From JACQFV01 sp964593585 (lineage in GTDB: Bacteria > Zixibacteria > MSB-5A5 > WJJR01): DNA of 64,000 nucleotides. Positions within the stretch are counted from its first letter, which is position 1, and every line of letters starts with the position of its first letter. This document shows, one piece after another, positions 7,032 to 15,880 of this stretch. The stretch covers positions 1 through 64,000 of the forward strand of contig CAZQIZ010000011.1 of NCBI GenBank assembly GCA_964593585.1, written 5' to 3'. The position numbers were made by a program, and so were the translations under genes. The notes beneath the pieces were generated by a model, which was not told where the DNA came from, ran no database searches, and worked only from the letters and a program-made list of their open reading frames with translations.

Positions 7032-9878
7032 TTATGAGGCCGCGCCGCTGTAGTCCGCCACCGGACCGGTGTACCTGGCGATGTCGACTTTGATGTCGCG
7101 GTTGTTGCCGGTCGGCCCCCAGTAGTTGAGTTTGAAGTTCAGGTGGCCGTAACCGCCGATCAGTTGTGTCGGCTTGATCTTGATGTAGGTCAGCGACTGC
7201 CATCCCCCTTGCTGGAAGCCAAGGTACTTCTCCCAACCATGGTACATGGTCAGACGCCCCGCCTTCTCACCGGGAAGGATCTTGGCGCGAACCACCGCAA
7301 ATCCCTCCTGGTTGAAGATCTTCACCCAATCGTTGTCGGCGATGTTGCGTCGGGCGGCATCGTCGGGGTGGATGTAGACGATCGGCACGCCGCGCTGCAG
7401 GCGCAGCAGGTAGCGGTTGTCGCGCCAGGTGGAGTGAATCGACCAGCGGCCGTGTGGCGTGTTCCAGTAGAGGGGATACGCGGGATCATCCTGCGGCTCC
7501 TTGTGCGCCGGCAGTTGCTCGCCCAGCGCCAGGTACCACTCGTGGTCGACGTAGAATTGCTGGCGGCCGGTCAGTGTGCGCCAGGGACGCTTCTTCTCGA
7601 TCTGATGAGTGAATGGGGTGTAGGCGCGTCCCGGCTCGATATCCGAGTTCCAGACTTCCGCGTCGATGCCGGTAAAGCGCGCCGGACCATCCTGCAGCGA
7701 CTTGTATGACATTCCTTTGGTCTCTTCCGAGTTGGCGAGGATGAAATTGCAGGCGTCTTCGTCGCTGGCGAGTTTGCCGTCATCGTTCCAGTCGGCCAGG
7801 AAACGGCCGAAATCACGATCCCAGTCGAGACCCTCATCGCGGAAATGCGTCTGGCCGCGCGCCTTGGCGCGTTCTTCGATCTTGGCCGCCAGGGCCGCGA
7901 AGATGTCCCAGTCGGTCTTTGACTCGTAGAGTGGATCGAGAACCTTCGAAAACGGGTGCATGTATGAGTGGCAGTCGGTCGAGTTCAGGTCGGTCTTCTC
8001 GTAGTACGATGCCGCCGGAAGGACCACATCGCTGTAGAGGGCGGTGGTGTCCATGCGGTAGTTGACATCGACGATCAAGTCGAGGTCCTTCCACAGCGAG
8101 CGGAGGATGGCCTCGTTTCCCTTGGCCTGATTGAGATAGTTGGCGCGCCAGACGATGAGCGCGCGCGGCTTGCGCGGCAGGTTGTGCATTTGCGTGGCGT
8201 CCAATTTGTCCCAGTCGTTCTTGGGCCACAGCGGCATCCAGCCCTTGCGCACCGATTCCAGGATGTAATGCTCGATCGGTTTGCCGTCGATTTTGTGCGG
8301 ATCGGACATGCGCGAATGGCAGTAGGTCCACATCGTCGTGTTCTGGAACCGCTGTTTCTTGCCGCCTCTGGGGAAGGCCAGCATCTTGAAGCCGTGTTCG
8401 GGCCAGATGCGTTCCTGCCCCACGTAGTGATTGAAGCCGCCGCCGTTTTTGCCCACGTTGCCGGTCAACGCCACCAGCAAGATCATCGCGCGGTTGAGCA
8501 GATCGTTGTGGTACCAGTGATTGGTGCCGGCGCCGTGGATGATCATCGCCGGCTTGGTGCGTCCCAGGTCATCAGCGAACCGGCGGATATCCTCCAGCGG
8601 CAGATGGCAGCGTTCGGCGGCGCGCTCCAGCGAGTACTGCGGATCGGCCAGAGTCGCGCGCAAGAGCCCGAGCACGGTGGTGACTTCGATGGAGGCGCCG
8701 TCGACGCCACGCACCGCCCACTCCCCCTCCAGCGCCGGATCAATGCCCTCCAGTTTGAGCGTCTTCTGCTCCGATCCCTCGCAGCCGGGCACGGGCGTAA
8801 GCGCGCCTGAGGCCTGATCCCAGACAAAGAACTGGTTCGGTTTGCCGTCAGCCGACAGATCGACGGCGCGCAGGAAACGTCCGTTGTCGCGGCGCACCAG
8901 GAAAGGCAGGTCGGTCTGCTCTTTGATATAGGGGACATCGTGTAGATTGTTCTCGAGAATGTGGCGCGCCGCCGCCAGTGCCAGGACCGCATCGCTGCCC
9001 GGCGCGATCGGTAGGAACAGATCGGAGTGAATCGCCGAGCAATTGTAATCGGGAGAGATGCAGACCACCTTGGCGCCGTTGTAGCGCGCCTCCCAGGCAA
9101 AGTGCGCGTCGGGGATGCGTGTGGCGTTGATGTTGGCCCCCCAGAGCACGATATACTTGGCGTTGAACCAATCGGCGCACTCGCATGACTCGGTCTGCAC
9201 GCCCCAGGTGATCGGCTCCCCCGGCGGCAGATCGCAGTACCAGTCATAGAAGGAACACATCACTCCGCCGAGAAAATGGGCGAGGCGTGTCCCGCCGCAG
9301 AACGACACCGGCGACATCGCCGGAATGACGGTGAAGAAGGTATTGGTGTCGGGACCATGCTGGAAGACGTTGTCGAGCAGCTTGTCGGCGATCACGGTCA
9401 GCGCCTCATCCCAGGAAGCGCGCTTCCACTTCCCTTCGCCGCGTTCGCCGGCGCGAATCAACGGGTACTTCAGGCGCTGGGCGCCGTAGACGTACTCGAC
9501 AAAGCAGGCGCCCTTCTGGCAGCCGCGCGGGTTGTAATCGGGCAGGTCTTCGTTGATGCGCGGGTAATCGCCGGCCTGTTCCTCGCGCAGCATGACGCCG
9601 TCCTTGACATACACCTTCCACGAGCACGAACCGGTGCAGTTGGCGGAGTGGGTCGAACGCACCACCTTGTCCCAGGTGTATTGGCGGCGGTAGAGATCCT
9701 CCCAACCACGATAAGGATAGGTGCGCAAGGGATCGACATCGATGATGTCAAACTCCTCCAGTTGCCCGAAGGCGCGGCTGGCCCAGAAGGCGGCCAGGCC
9801 GGTTCCGGCACCGAGGATGAACTTGCGGCGGTTCACCGTCGCAAACAGACCTTCGTGCTTTTCGTCATTCTCGGTCAT
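7032..9878 (-). CDS. narG: Tat-exported NarG-like molybdopterin catalytic subunit
   Basis: The 948-residue protein carries a twin-arginine signal (RRKF at 17-20, then a hydrophobic stretch to about 38). The FS0 cluster ligands H77, C81, C85 and C120 are all present (SANCTGSCSW and NPRGCQKGAC). The molybdenum-ligand Asp is present in FYDWYCDLPP (D216). These are the hallmarks of the NarG/type II DMSO reductase family. Its length is like periplasmic enzymes of the family (about 910-980 aa) rather than cytoplasmic NarG (about 1250). It probably acts at the outer face of the membrane on nitrate, or in reverse on nitrite; chlorate, selenate or another oxyanion, or a hydrocarbon, cannot be excluded. 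Its neighbours supply the Fe-S, heme b, cytochrome c and bc-complex partners. Confidence 0.88.
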   Translation of the reverse strand: MTENDEKHEGLFATVNRRKFILGAGTGLAAFWASRAFGQLEEFDIIDVDPLRTYPYRGWEDLYRRQYTWDKVVRSTHSANCTGSCSWKVYVKDGVMLREEQAGDYPRINEDLPDYNPRGCQKGACFVEYVYGAQRLKYPLIRAGERGEGKWKRASWDEALTVIADKLLDNVFQHGPDTNTFFTVIPAMSPVSFCGGTRLAHFLGGVMCSFYDWYCDLPPGEPITWGVQTESCECADWFNAKYIVLWGANINATRIPDAHFAWEARYNGAKVVCISPDYNCSAIHSDLFLPIAPGSDAVLALAAARHILENNLHDVPYIKEQTDLPFLVRRDNGRFLRAVDLSADGKPNQFFVWDQASGALTPVPGCEGSEQKTLKLEGIDPALEGEWAVRGVDGASIEVTTVLGLLRATLADPQYSLERAAERCHLPLEDIRRFADDLGRTKPAMIIHGAGTNHWYHNDLLNRAMILLVALTGNVGKNGGGFNHYVGQERIWPEHGFKMLAFPRGGKKQRFQNTTMWTYCHSRMSDPHKIDGKPIEHYILESVRKGWMPLWPKNDWDKLDATQMHNLPRKPRALIVWRANYLNQAKGNEAILRSLWKDLDLIVDVNYRMDTTALYSDVVLPAASYYEKTDLNSTDCHSYMHPFSKVLDPLYESKTDWDIFAALAAKIEERAKARGQTHFRDEGLDWDRDFGRFLADWNDDGKLASDEDACNFILANSEETKGMSYKSLQDGPARFTGIDAEVWNSDIEPGRAYTPFTHQIEKKRPWRTLTGRQQFYVDHEWYLALGEQLPAHKEPQDDPAYPLYWNTPHGRWSIHSTWRDNRYLLRLQRGVPIVYIHPDDAARRNIADNDWVKIFNQEGFAVVRAKILPGEKAGRLTMYHGWEKYLGFQQGGWQSLTYIKIKPTQLIGGYGHLNFKLNYWGPTGNNRDIKVDIARYTGPVADYSGAAS

Positions 9879-11383
9879 GGCAGCATCCCTGTGGTGGCCT
9901 GGGCGGTGGAGGGCGAAGCCGGCGCGGTCGCGCGCGCTCCGAGCGTGCGCAGATAGGCGATGAGGTCAATTAGCGCCGCATCATCGAGCCCGCCGGCCGC
10001 AGGCGCCCGGAACGCGGGCATCGCGGTGTTGCGGCGCCCGTAGGCGATCGTCTGATAGAGCATCTCATTTGAGGCGTATTTCTGAAACGTCGGATTGGCC
10101 AGCGCCGGCGCCAAATCGCCGATACCGCCGGGCGCGTGGCATCCGACACAGAGCCGCGCGTAGAGGGTGCGACCGTGCTCGGCACGGCCGCCATCGAGAT
10201 GCACGGGCGGACTCGGCAGCGACACTGTCTCGGCCTCGGCGGACCCGGCGCGGAGATAGGCAATGATCCGCGCGATTTCGCTGTCGTCGAGCCCGCCCTT
10301 GTCCGTCGACCAGCCCGGCATCAGTGTGCCGGGACGGCCATCGCGGATGGTGTTGGCCAGATAGGACGAATCGGCTACCGCCAGGAATGCCGCCGACCGG
10401 ATGGCGGGCATGAATTTTTCGTAGAACTTGTCGTAACGGCCAATGGCCCCAGAACCGTGGCAGGTTCCGCAGAACTGCGCGTACAATTGCGCGCCGGTCC
10501 AGTCGCTGGGACGGTCCTTCAGGGCCAGCGCGGCGTGATAGGCCGGCGACAGATATGACCGCGGCAGGTCGCGCGGCTGCTGCGCCAGCATGAAGGTGGT
10601 CAACGCCAGGATTTCGTCGTGATTCAAGCCGGGTGTCTTCATCTGGCTGCCGGCGACGATCTTCTGCGGATCGCGGAAATGCTCGATTAACCATTGCGGC
10701 ACGGTGTGCGGACCATCGACGCCGGCCATCGGGAGCTGGTGCTTTATCTTGAGCCCCTCGTTGTCCAGGGCCGGACCGATCGACCCGCCGCGCCCGCCCA
10801 GTTGATGACAGCCGCGGCAACCCTTCACCTCGAACAGACGCGCGCCTTCGGCCAGACGGCTCCCGCCACGGCCATCCAGCTCGGCGGGAGTGTGACACAG
10901 CCCGCAGGAGGCCTCGGTCAGATCACGCGGCAGAAGCGGGTAATCCCAGAAATAGTCCTCGGCCTTGGCCTCGGCAAAGGTCACCGCCGCGCCCTGCCCC
11001 CGATGGCAGATGGTGCAGCCGAATCGCTCCGGCGGATGAATGTCGAGGATGTCACCCGGATGGACTTTGTAGGGTTGCGGCACATCGGTCATGCGTGGGT
11101 CGTCGATCCCGGTGTGGCAGGACAAACAACGATCGATGGCATCCAGTTCCGGCACCACCGCCTGGCGCAACCGCACCTCGAATCGGTCGCGGATGTCCTG
11201 CCCCTGCCGGTCGGTGGCCTTGGTTTCGAGAATCTCACGGTAGGCGCGCTGATGCAGACGCCATTCGGTGAGGAAGTTCTCCCGCACCGCGGCGACCAGA
11301 AGCGCCAGGATTGTCAGCACCCCGGCCACCAGGAGCCAGACTTTGACACGATGATCGATCGATTTGATATCCGGCGCTGACAT
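9875..11383 (-). CDS. Membrane-anchored hexaheme cytochrome c
   Basis: The 502-residue protein has one N-terminal transmembrane helix (about 14-33) and six CxxCH heme motifs. They sit at residues 86-90 (CLSCH), 123-127 (CTICH), 160-164 (CGLCH), 189-193 (CRGCH), 305-309 (CGTCH) and 412-416 (CVGCH). The last two sit in class I cytochrome c folds, each ending in a GGLDD...IIAYLR or DLIAYLRTLG helix. The first four resemble a multiheme domain like those fused to bc complexes. It lies between the cytochrome b and catalytic genes and overlaps the latter by four bases, so it probably replaces cytochrome c1 and delivers electrons from the Rieske protein to the gamma subunit. No exact family name is assigned. 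Confidence 0.88.
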   Translation of the reverse strand: MSAPDIKSIDHRVKVWLLVAGVLTILALLVAAVRENFLTEWRLHQRAYREILETKATDRQGQDIRDRFEVRLRQAVVPELDAIDRCLSCHTGIDDPRMTDVPQPYKVHPGDILDIHPPERFGCTICHRGQGAAVTFAEAKAEDYFWDYPLLPRDLTEASCGLCHTPAELDGRGGSRLAEGARLFEVKGCRGCHQLGGRGGSIGPALDNEGLKIKHQLPMAGVDGPHTVPQWLIEHFRDPQKIVAGSQMKTPGLNHDEILALTTFMLAQQPRDLPRSYLSPAYHAALALKDRPSDWTGAQLYAQFCGTCHGSGAIGRYDKFYEKFMPAIRSAAFLAVADSSYLANTIRDGRPGTLMPGWSTDKGGLDDSEIARIIAYLRAGSAEAETVSLPSPPVHLDGGRAEHGRTLYARLCVGCHAPGGIGDLAPALANPTFQKYASNEMLYQTIAYGRRNTAMPAFRAPAAGGLDDAALIDLIAYLRTLGARATAPASPSTAQATTGMLP

Positions 11384-11392
11384 CGTTGTCTC

Positions 11393-12946
11393 CTAATGCG
11401 TGGGCCACTGCGACGGCCACCAGTAGAAGTCCCAGTTGGGTCCGCGGAACACCGTGCCGACCGTGGTCAGGATCGCAAATCCCACCAGAAAACAAGTGAA
11501 CAGCGCGATGGCCGCCATCCGGGTCGAACCGGAACGCTTCAGTTCATAGACCGACCAGAGCGCATACAGCGCGGTCAGGATCGTGCCGGGATTGACGAGG
11601 ATGATCCACAATTGCGGGATGCCGGGGAACCAGTTGCGCAGCCAGCCGAAATTGACCGGCAGGGCCACCATCGCCACCGCAGCGATGGCGCCGAACACGA
11701 GCGACCGCCAGGCCACCACCCGTCCGACCGCCCCCGAGAACCAGACACCGACCTGTTCGCGCTCGCGGTCCAGATACGGAATCAGTGCCAGCCCGATCAT
11801 CGCCACCGCAGGCACAACGACGCCGCCGATGAAGGCGGAATAGGACACCATTTCCTGCAGACCGAGGAAGTACCAAGGGGCCTTCGCCGGATTTTCCGGG
11901 ACCGACGGATTGGCCAATTCCTTCAATGGAGCATCGAAGAAGTAGGCCAGCACCAGCGAGAAGAAAGTGAAGACCATGAGAACGAGCAGTTCGGCGCGCA
12001 GGAGGTACGGCCACGATGGAACCGTTTCGTCGAGGTTCTGGTCGGTCGCCGGCGTCTTGCCTTTCACCACGCACATGAGGCCGTAGGTCTTGGTCGGCGA
12101 CGAGGAGGGCGCCTGCGGAACCGGCTGCGATGCTCCCACCCCCTTGCCTGCGGCGGTGGTGTCGCGGCCCGGACGGGACAGCCCGCCATCCTTGCGCACC
12201 CGCCAGATGTGCACCGAAATCCCGATCGCCAGCAGGATGGGCAGGATCATGACATGGAGCACATAGAAGCGGATCAACGCGTCCTCGCCCACTTCGCTGG
12301 CGCCCAGCAGCAACTCCTTCTGGAATGCGCCGATGTTGAACCAGTGCGTGATCCCGATCGCGTCTGTCAGCTCGGTCGGAGAGGCGGCAATGTTGGCGCC
12401 GATGGTGATCGCCCAGTAGGCCAATTGATCCCACGGCAGCAGGTACCCGGTAAACGACAGCGCCAGCGTCAGCACAAACAACCCGAGCCCGATCACCCAG
12501 TTGAACTCGCGCGGCTTTTTGTAGGAGCCGGTGTAGAACACCCGCGCCATGTGCAACAGCACGGTGATCACCATCAGTTGCGCCGCCCAGCGATGGATGT
12601 TGCGGATGAAGCGGCCGGTGGGGACCACATAATGAAGGTCCTTGATCGACTGATAGGCCAGCTCGGTGGACGGCTTGTAGTAGATCATCAGCAGCACGCC
12701 GGTCACGGTGAGAATGAAGAAGAGCGCCGCCGATGCGACCCCCAGACCCCAGGTGTAGGAGAGCCGCAGCGCGTGCGGATGGACCCGCGTGGAATGGATG
12801 TGCAGGAAGATGTTGGCAAAGATCGATTGCGAACGCGCGCGGTCGGAGGTCGGCGCCGAGCGTCGCGCGAACGACTCCCGCAGCGACGACGGCAGCGAGA
12901 CGACATTCTGCCAGAAGAGCCCCAGTCCGGAGGTTTTTGTTGTCAT
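11393..12946 (-). CDS. Fused cytochrome b of a bc-type quinol complex
   Basis: From ATG 12946 the protein is 517 residues. The N-terminal half has four transmembrane helices with the four heme b ligands H118, H132, H231 and H246, and the sequences YYKPSTELAY and GYLLPWDQ. A Ser/Pro-rich linker (about 255-300) leads to a subunit-IV-like half with about four helices. At the Qo site the usual PEWY is APWY (residues 356-359, in NPAKAPWYFLG), a variant seen in some anaerobe bc complexes. The start lies one base beyond the Rieske stop; a longer frame to 13138 would run antiparallel into Rieske coding sequence and is not needed. It oxidises membrane quinol and hands electrons to the adjacent Rieske and cytochrome c. 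Confidence 0.9.
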   Translation of the reverse strand: MTTKTSGLGLFWQNVVSLPSSLRESFARRSAPTSDRARSQSIFANIFLHIHSTRVHPHALRLSYTWGLGVASAALFFILTVTGVLLMIYYKPSTELAYQSIKDLHYVVPTGRFIRNIHRWAAQLMVITVLLHMARVFYTGSYKKPREFNWVIGLGLFVLTLALSFTGYLLPWDQLAYWAITIGANIAASPTELTDAIGITHWFNIGAFQKELLLGASEVGEDALIRFYVLHVMILPILLAIGISVHIWRVRKDGGLSRPGRDTTAAGKGVGASQPVPQAPSSSPTKTYGLMCVVKGKTPATDQNLDETVPSWPYLLRAELLVLMVFTFFSLVLAYFFDAPLKELANPSVPENPAKAPWYFLGLQEMVSYSAFIGGVVVPAVAMIGLALIPYLDREREQVGVWFSGAVGRVVAWRSLVFGAIAAVAMVALPVNFGWLRNWFPGIPQLWIILVNPGTILTALYALWSVYELKRSGSTRMAAIALFTCFLVGFAILTTVGTVFRGPNWDFYWWPSQWPTH

Positions 12947-12947
12947 C

Positions 12948-13415
12948 TCAGACCTCGTAGAATGTCCCGGGCCGGACATCGCCCTTGGTGTCGACCAGCA
13001 GGGAACCATCGGCGGCGCGCGAGATCGGCAACCAGCGTAACGCCCGCGGCGCCGGTCCGCCCAAGACCTGCCCCTGGGCATCGAACCGGGAACCATGGCA
13101 CGGGCAGTGGAAACCATCGGGGCCTTCGGCCACCACACATCCCAGATGGGTGCAGATTAACGACATCGCCGCCAGACCCTGATCGGTCGAAATCACCCGG
13201 ATGCGGTGATCGGTGAACACCTTGACCGTCCCCGCGGGATAGGCCGTGGCCGGCCCCACCTTGACGGTGCCCGCGGCTTCCGGCAACACGCGCGGCTTGG
13301 GCAGTTGCGCCATTCCCGCCACCGACCCCACGATGGCAATGGCCGCGCTCCACAACCCCGCCAGTCCGAGAAAATCCCGTCGCGGGATCGGCTTGGGTTC
13401 TAAGCGACCCGGCAT
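12948..13415 (-). CDS. Rieske [2Fe-2S] protein of the bc-type complex
   Basis: A 155-residue protein from ATG 13415. It has a Tat-like start (RRDF at residues 12-15), a membrane helix (about 16-37) and a Rieske fold. The cluster ligands are all present: C88 and H90 in CTHLGC, and C104/C106/H107 in HCPCHGS, with the disulfide Cys at C93 and C106. The motif order matches the b6f/bc1 family. It overlaps the end of the preceding flavoprotein gene by 16 bases and is followed directly by cytochrome b. It should carry electrons from quinol at the Qo site to the hexaheme cytochrome c. Confidence 0.92.
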   Translation of the reverse strand: MPGRLEPKPIPRRDFLGLAGLWSAAIAIVGSVAGMAQLPKPRVLPEAAGTVKVGPATAYPAGTVKVFTDHRIRVISTDQGLAAMSLICTHLGCVVAEGPDGFHCPCHGSRFDAQGQVLGGPAPRALRWLPISRAADGSLLVDTKGDVRPGTFYEV

Positions 13416-15283
13416 ATCGGCAACTCCTTGAAGAGAAAACGTTCCATGGTGATCGCGCCGGTGGGACAACGCTCGGCGCACAAACCGCAGCGGATGCAGA
13501 TGGTCTCGTCCTTGACGATCGCGGTGGCCTCCGCCGCAGGGAAACCGTCGAGCTGGCGATCGATGACCTCCGACGCCGCGCCATCGGCATCCAGCCGCTC
13601 CAGCGACACCAGCCGCAGGCACAGCGAGGGACAGACATCGGCGCAACCGCCGCAGAGGATGCACTTTTCGCCGTCGAAGATAGTGTTGACGCCGCAATCG
13701 AAACAGCGTCCCGCCTCGCGCCGCGCGGCGCAGGCGTCGAACGGACGCTCGACCTCGACGCTGTTGGAGCGCACACGCTCGGTCACCGGCGCGGTCGGCA
13801 GATGCAGACGCGGTGTCTTTTCGTAATTCATCTCGCGTCCGTAGTCGGCGATCGGGAAATGCAACTCGACTTGGTCGTGGCGCAGCGGATGCCCGGTGAC
13901 CTGCTCGTAAATCGCCCGCGCCACCGCCTTGCCGGAGGCGACCGCATGGATGAGCAATTTGGGCCCGTACGCCAGATCGCCGGCGACATACAGATCGGGC
14001 CACTCCGTGCGTCCGCTGATCGGATCGCAGGTAATCAGTCCGCGCTCATTGAGCGCCACTCCTTCGGCGCCGGATACAAATGACAAATCAACCGACTGCC
14101 CGATGGCAACCAGCACATGATCGCAGGGAATGACCGTGGTGTCGTTGGGATCAAACAGCGGCGCGAAGCGACGGTTCTCGTCGAAGACACGCAGACACTT
14201 CTGGAACTCGACCCCACGGACATGCCCGTCGGCATCGGTCAGGATCGCCTTCGGGCCCAGATTGTTGTGGCGGAGAATGCCCTCTTCGGCGCCCTCGATG
14301 ATTTCGATATCATCGGCGGGCATCTCCTCCAGCGACTCCAGCGAGCAGAGATGCACCTCGGCCACACCGGCGGCGCGCAACGCGGTGCGTGCCGCATCCA
14401 GCGAAATCTGCCGCAAGACCGTGCGCCCGACATCGTAAGCGACATTGCCGCCGCCGATGACCACCACCCGGTGTCCGAGCGACACCGGCTCGCCGAGCGA
14501 GACCGCGCGCAGGAACTCGACGCCGCCCAGGACTTCGGGGGCCTCGGAGCCGGGCAACGGCAGACGCCGTGAGCGCTTGGCGCCCACCGCGACGACCACC
14601 GCATCATGCTGCCGCCGCAGCTTGGCGAACGACACATCCTTGCCGACCTGGCAGGAGGTGCGCGCCTTGACTCCCAAGGCGAGGATGACATCGACTTCGG
14701 CGCGAATCAGTTCGCGCGGTAGACGGTATTCCGGCACGCCGGTGGCGAGCATCCCGGCCAACACCGGCTCCATTTCATAGAGGGTGACATCGAAGCCCAG
14801 CAGCGCCAGATCGTGTGCACAGGCCAGCCCGGCCGGGCCGCTGCCGATTATCCCCACGCTCTTCCCCTGTACGCGCGGCACCGATTGATCGGTGAGCGCC
14901 TGCAAAAGCGGCAGGAGTTCGTCGTGATCCTCGCAGGCGCGTTCGGAGCCGGCGGCCCGGCGCAGGAAATCGATCAAGTGCGCGGGGGCGTTTTCCTCTT
15001 CCGGACCGAACTGTGAACAGACATAGCGCTTGAGCGCGCGGATGGCGATCGGATCATCGAAGTCGCCGCGACGGCAGGCCTGCTCGCATGGCGCGCCGCA
15101 GACCCGTCCGCAAATCGACGCCAGCGGGTTCGGCCCGCGCGCAATCAGATAGGCAGTCCGGTCATCCCCCTCGGCGATCGCCCGCACATACCCGCGCGCG
15201 TCGGTGCGCACCGGACAGGCATACTGGCACTTGATCTGCTGCTTCCAGTACTCGCGATCGGGTATAGTGATCGGATAATTCAT
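13400..15283 (-). CDS. GltD-like NAD(P)H/Fe-S flavoprotein
   Basis: A 627-residue protein of the glutamate-synthase-small-subunit superfamily. It has an N-terminal Fe-S domain (C19, C23, then C58, C62, C66 and C70), an FAD site (GIIGSGPAG, about 144-152) and a second Rossmann site (VVVIGGGNVAYDVG). Two C-terminal [4Fe-4S] motifs follow: CILCGGCADVC from about 541 and CIRCGLCAERC from about 596. No large-subunit glutamate synthase lies nearby, so glutamate synthesis is unlikely. The operon context between an Rrf2 regulator and a bc complex suggests a cytoplasmic electron-input module that oxidises NAD(P)H or ferredoxin for the respiratory chain. Its acceptor is unknown. It overlaps the regulator gene by four bases. 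Confidence 0.85.
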   Translation of the reverse strand: MNYPITIPDREYWKQQIKCQYACPVRTDARGYVRAIAEGDDRTAYLIARGPNPLASICGRVCGAPCEQACRRGDFDDPIAIRALKRYVCSQFGPEEENAPAHLIDFLRRAAGSERACEDHDELLPLLQALTDQSVPRVQGKSVGIIGSGPAGLACAHDLALLGFDVTLYEMEPVLAGMLATGVPEYRLPRELIRAEVDVILALGVKARTSCQVGKDVSFAKLRRQHDAVVVAVGAKRSRRLPLPGSEAPEVLGGVEFLRAVSLGEPVSLGHRVVVIGGGNVAYDVGRTVLRQISLDAARTALRAAGVAEVHLCSLESLEEMPADDIEIIEGAEEGILRHNNLGPKAILTDADGHVRGVEFQKCLRVFDENRRFAPLFDPNDTTVIPCDHVLVAIGQSVDLSFVSGAEGVALNERGLITCDPISGRTEWPDLYVAGDLAYGPKLLIHAVASGKAVARAIYEQVTGHPLRHDQVELHFPIADYGREMNYEKTPRLHLPTAPVTERVRSNSVEVERPFDACAARREAGRCFDCGVNTIFDGEKCILCGGCADVCPSLCLRLVSLERLDADGAASEVIDRQLDGFPAAEATAIVKDETICIRCGLCAERCPTGAITMERFLFKELPICRVA

Positions 15284-15732
15284 GCGCGCGCGCGTCGTTT
15301 GGCCGTGCCCGGTCGGGCGCGGAACGGGGGCTTAAGCGGCGGCTCCAGTTTCTCCAGCGTCATCCGCCGCAGGAAGGTCTCGTACTTGTCCCACACGCCC
15401 AACCACATCGCGTGGGCGGCGCAGGCGTGATCGTCGCTGCAGAGCTTGTTGCCAAGGAAGCAGCGCCGCTTGCCGTCGAGATCGTCGAAAAGCGCCACGA
15501 TCTCGTAAGCGGTGAGACGGTTGGCGGGTCGGGCCAGACGGAACCCGCCGCCGGGGCCGCGGACCGAGTCGACCAAACCGGCGCGTCCAAGGGTGTGCAT
15601 GATCTTGGAAAGGTAGTTGGCGGGGACGCCGCTGGAGCGGGAGAGGGCCCCGGCGCCGACCAAACCGCCGTCGGACAATTGGTTGAGGGCGGCCATCGCG
15701 CGGATGGCATATTCGGCGGTGTGCGAGATCAT
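15280..15732 (-). CDS. Rrf2-family Fe-S regulator at the head of the respiratory operon
   Basis: A 150-residue Rrf2-type winged-helix protein. Its N-terminus reads MISHTAEYAIRAMAALNQL and is followed by the recognition helix SGVPANYLSKIMHTL and the wing GPGGGFRLARP. Three cysteines (C91, C98 and C104) sit where IscR and NsrR bind their Fe-S cluster, so sensing of nitric oxide, redox state or Fe-S status is likely. It is the first gene of the run ending at tatA and overlaps the next gene by four bases. A hemerythrin-like gene is divergent. The extra Arg-rich tail (residues 135-150) is unusual. The specific ligand is not decidable from sequence. Confidence 0.88.
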   Translation of the reverse strand: MISHTAEYAIRAMAALNQLSDGGLVGAGALSRSSGVPANYLSKIMHTLGRAGLVDSVRGPGGGFRLARPANRLTAYEIVALFDDLDGKRRCFLGNKLCSDDHACAAHAMWLGVWDKYETFLRRMTLEKLEPPLKPPFRARPGTAKRRARA

Positions 15733-15738
15733 GAACCC

Positions 15739-15766
15739 ATGATAATTCTTGAATTCTTCATGTCAA
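15739..15766 (-). promoter_or_regulatory. Sigma70-type promoter of the Rrf2/respiratory operon
   Basis: On the minus strand TTGACA (15766-15761) is separated by 16 bases from TATCAT (15744-15739). The expected transcription start falls at or within a base or two of the ATG at 15732, so the message may be leaderless. The spacer holds a direct repeat of AAGAATT, a plausible operator for the Fe-S regulator itself. Confidence 0.6.
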
Positions 15767-15880
15767 TATGATTTATTACTCTCCGTGACAGAAATCGGAG
15801 GCGCGACGCCCATGCTTGAGCGCCCCCTCCCCGGTTCTGTCAAAACCGGACCGCCGACGGTCCTATCCAGGAGGCCTGCA

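Noticed and set aside
5913..7037. Plus-strand open frame opposite the beta subunit
   Set aside because: The Fe-S motifs are all on the minus strand; the reverse frame is a GC artefact.
11393..13216. Plus-strand open frame of about 600 codons opposite cytochrome b and Rieske
   Set aside because: The heme and Rieske ligands are all on the minus strand; the reverse frame is His/Arg rich noise.
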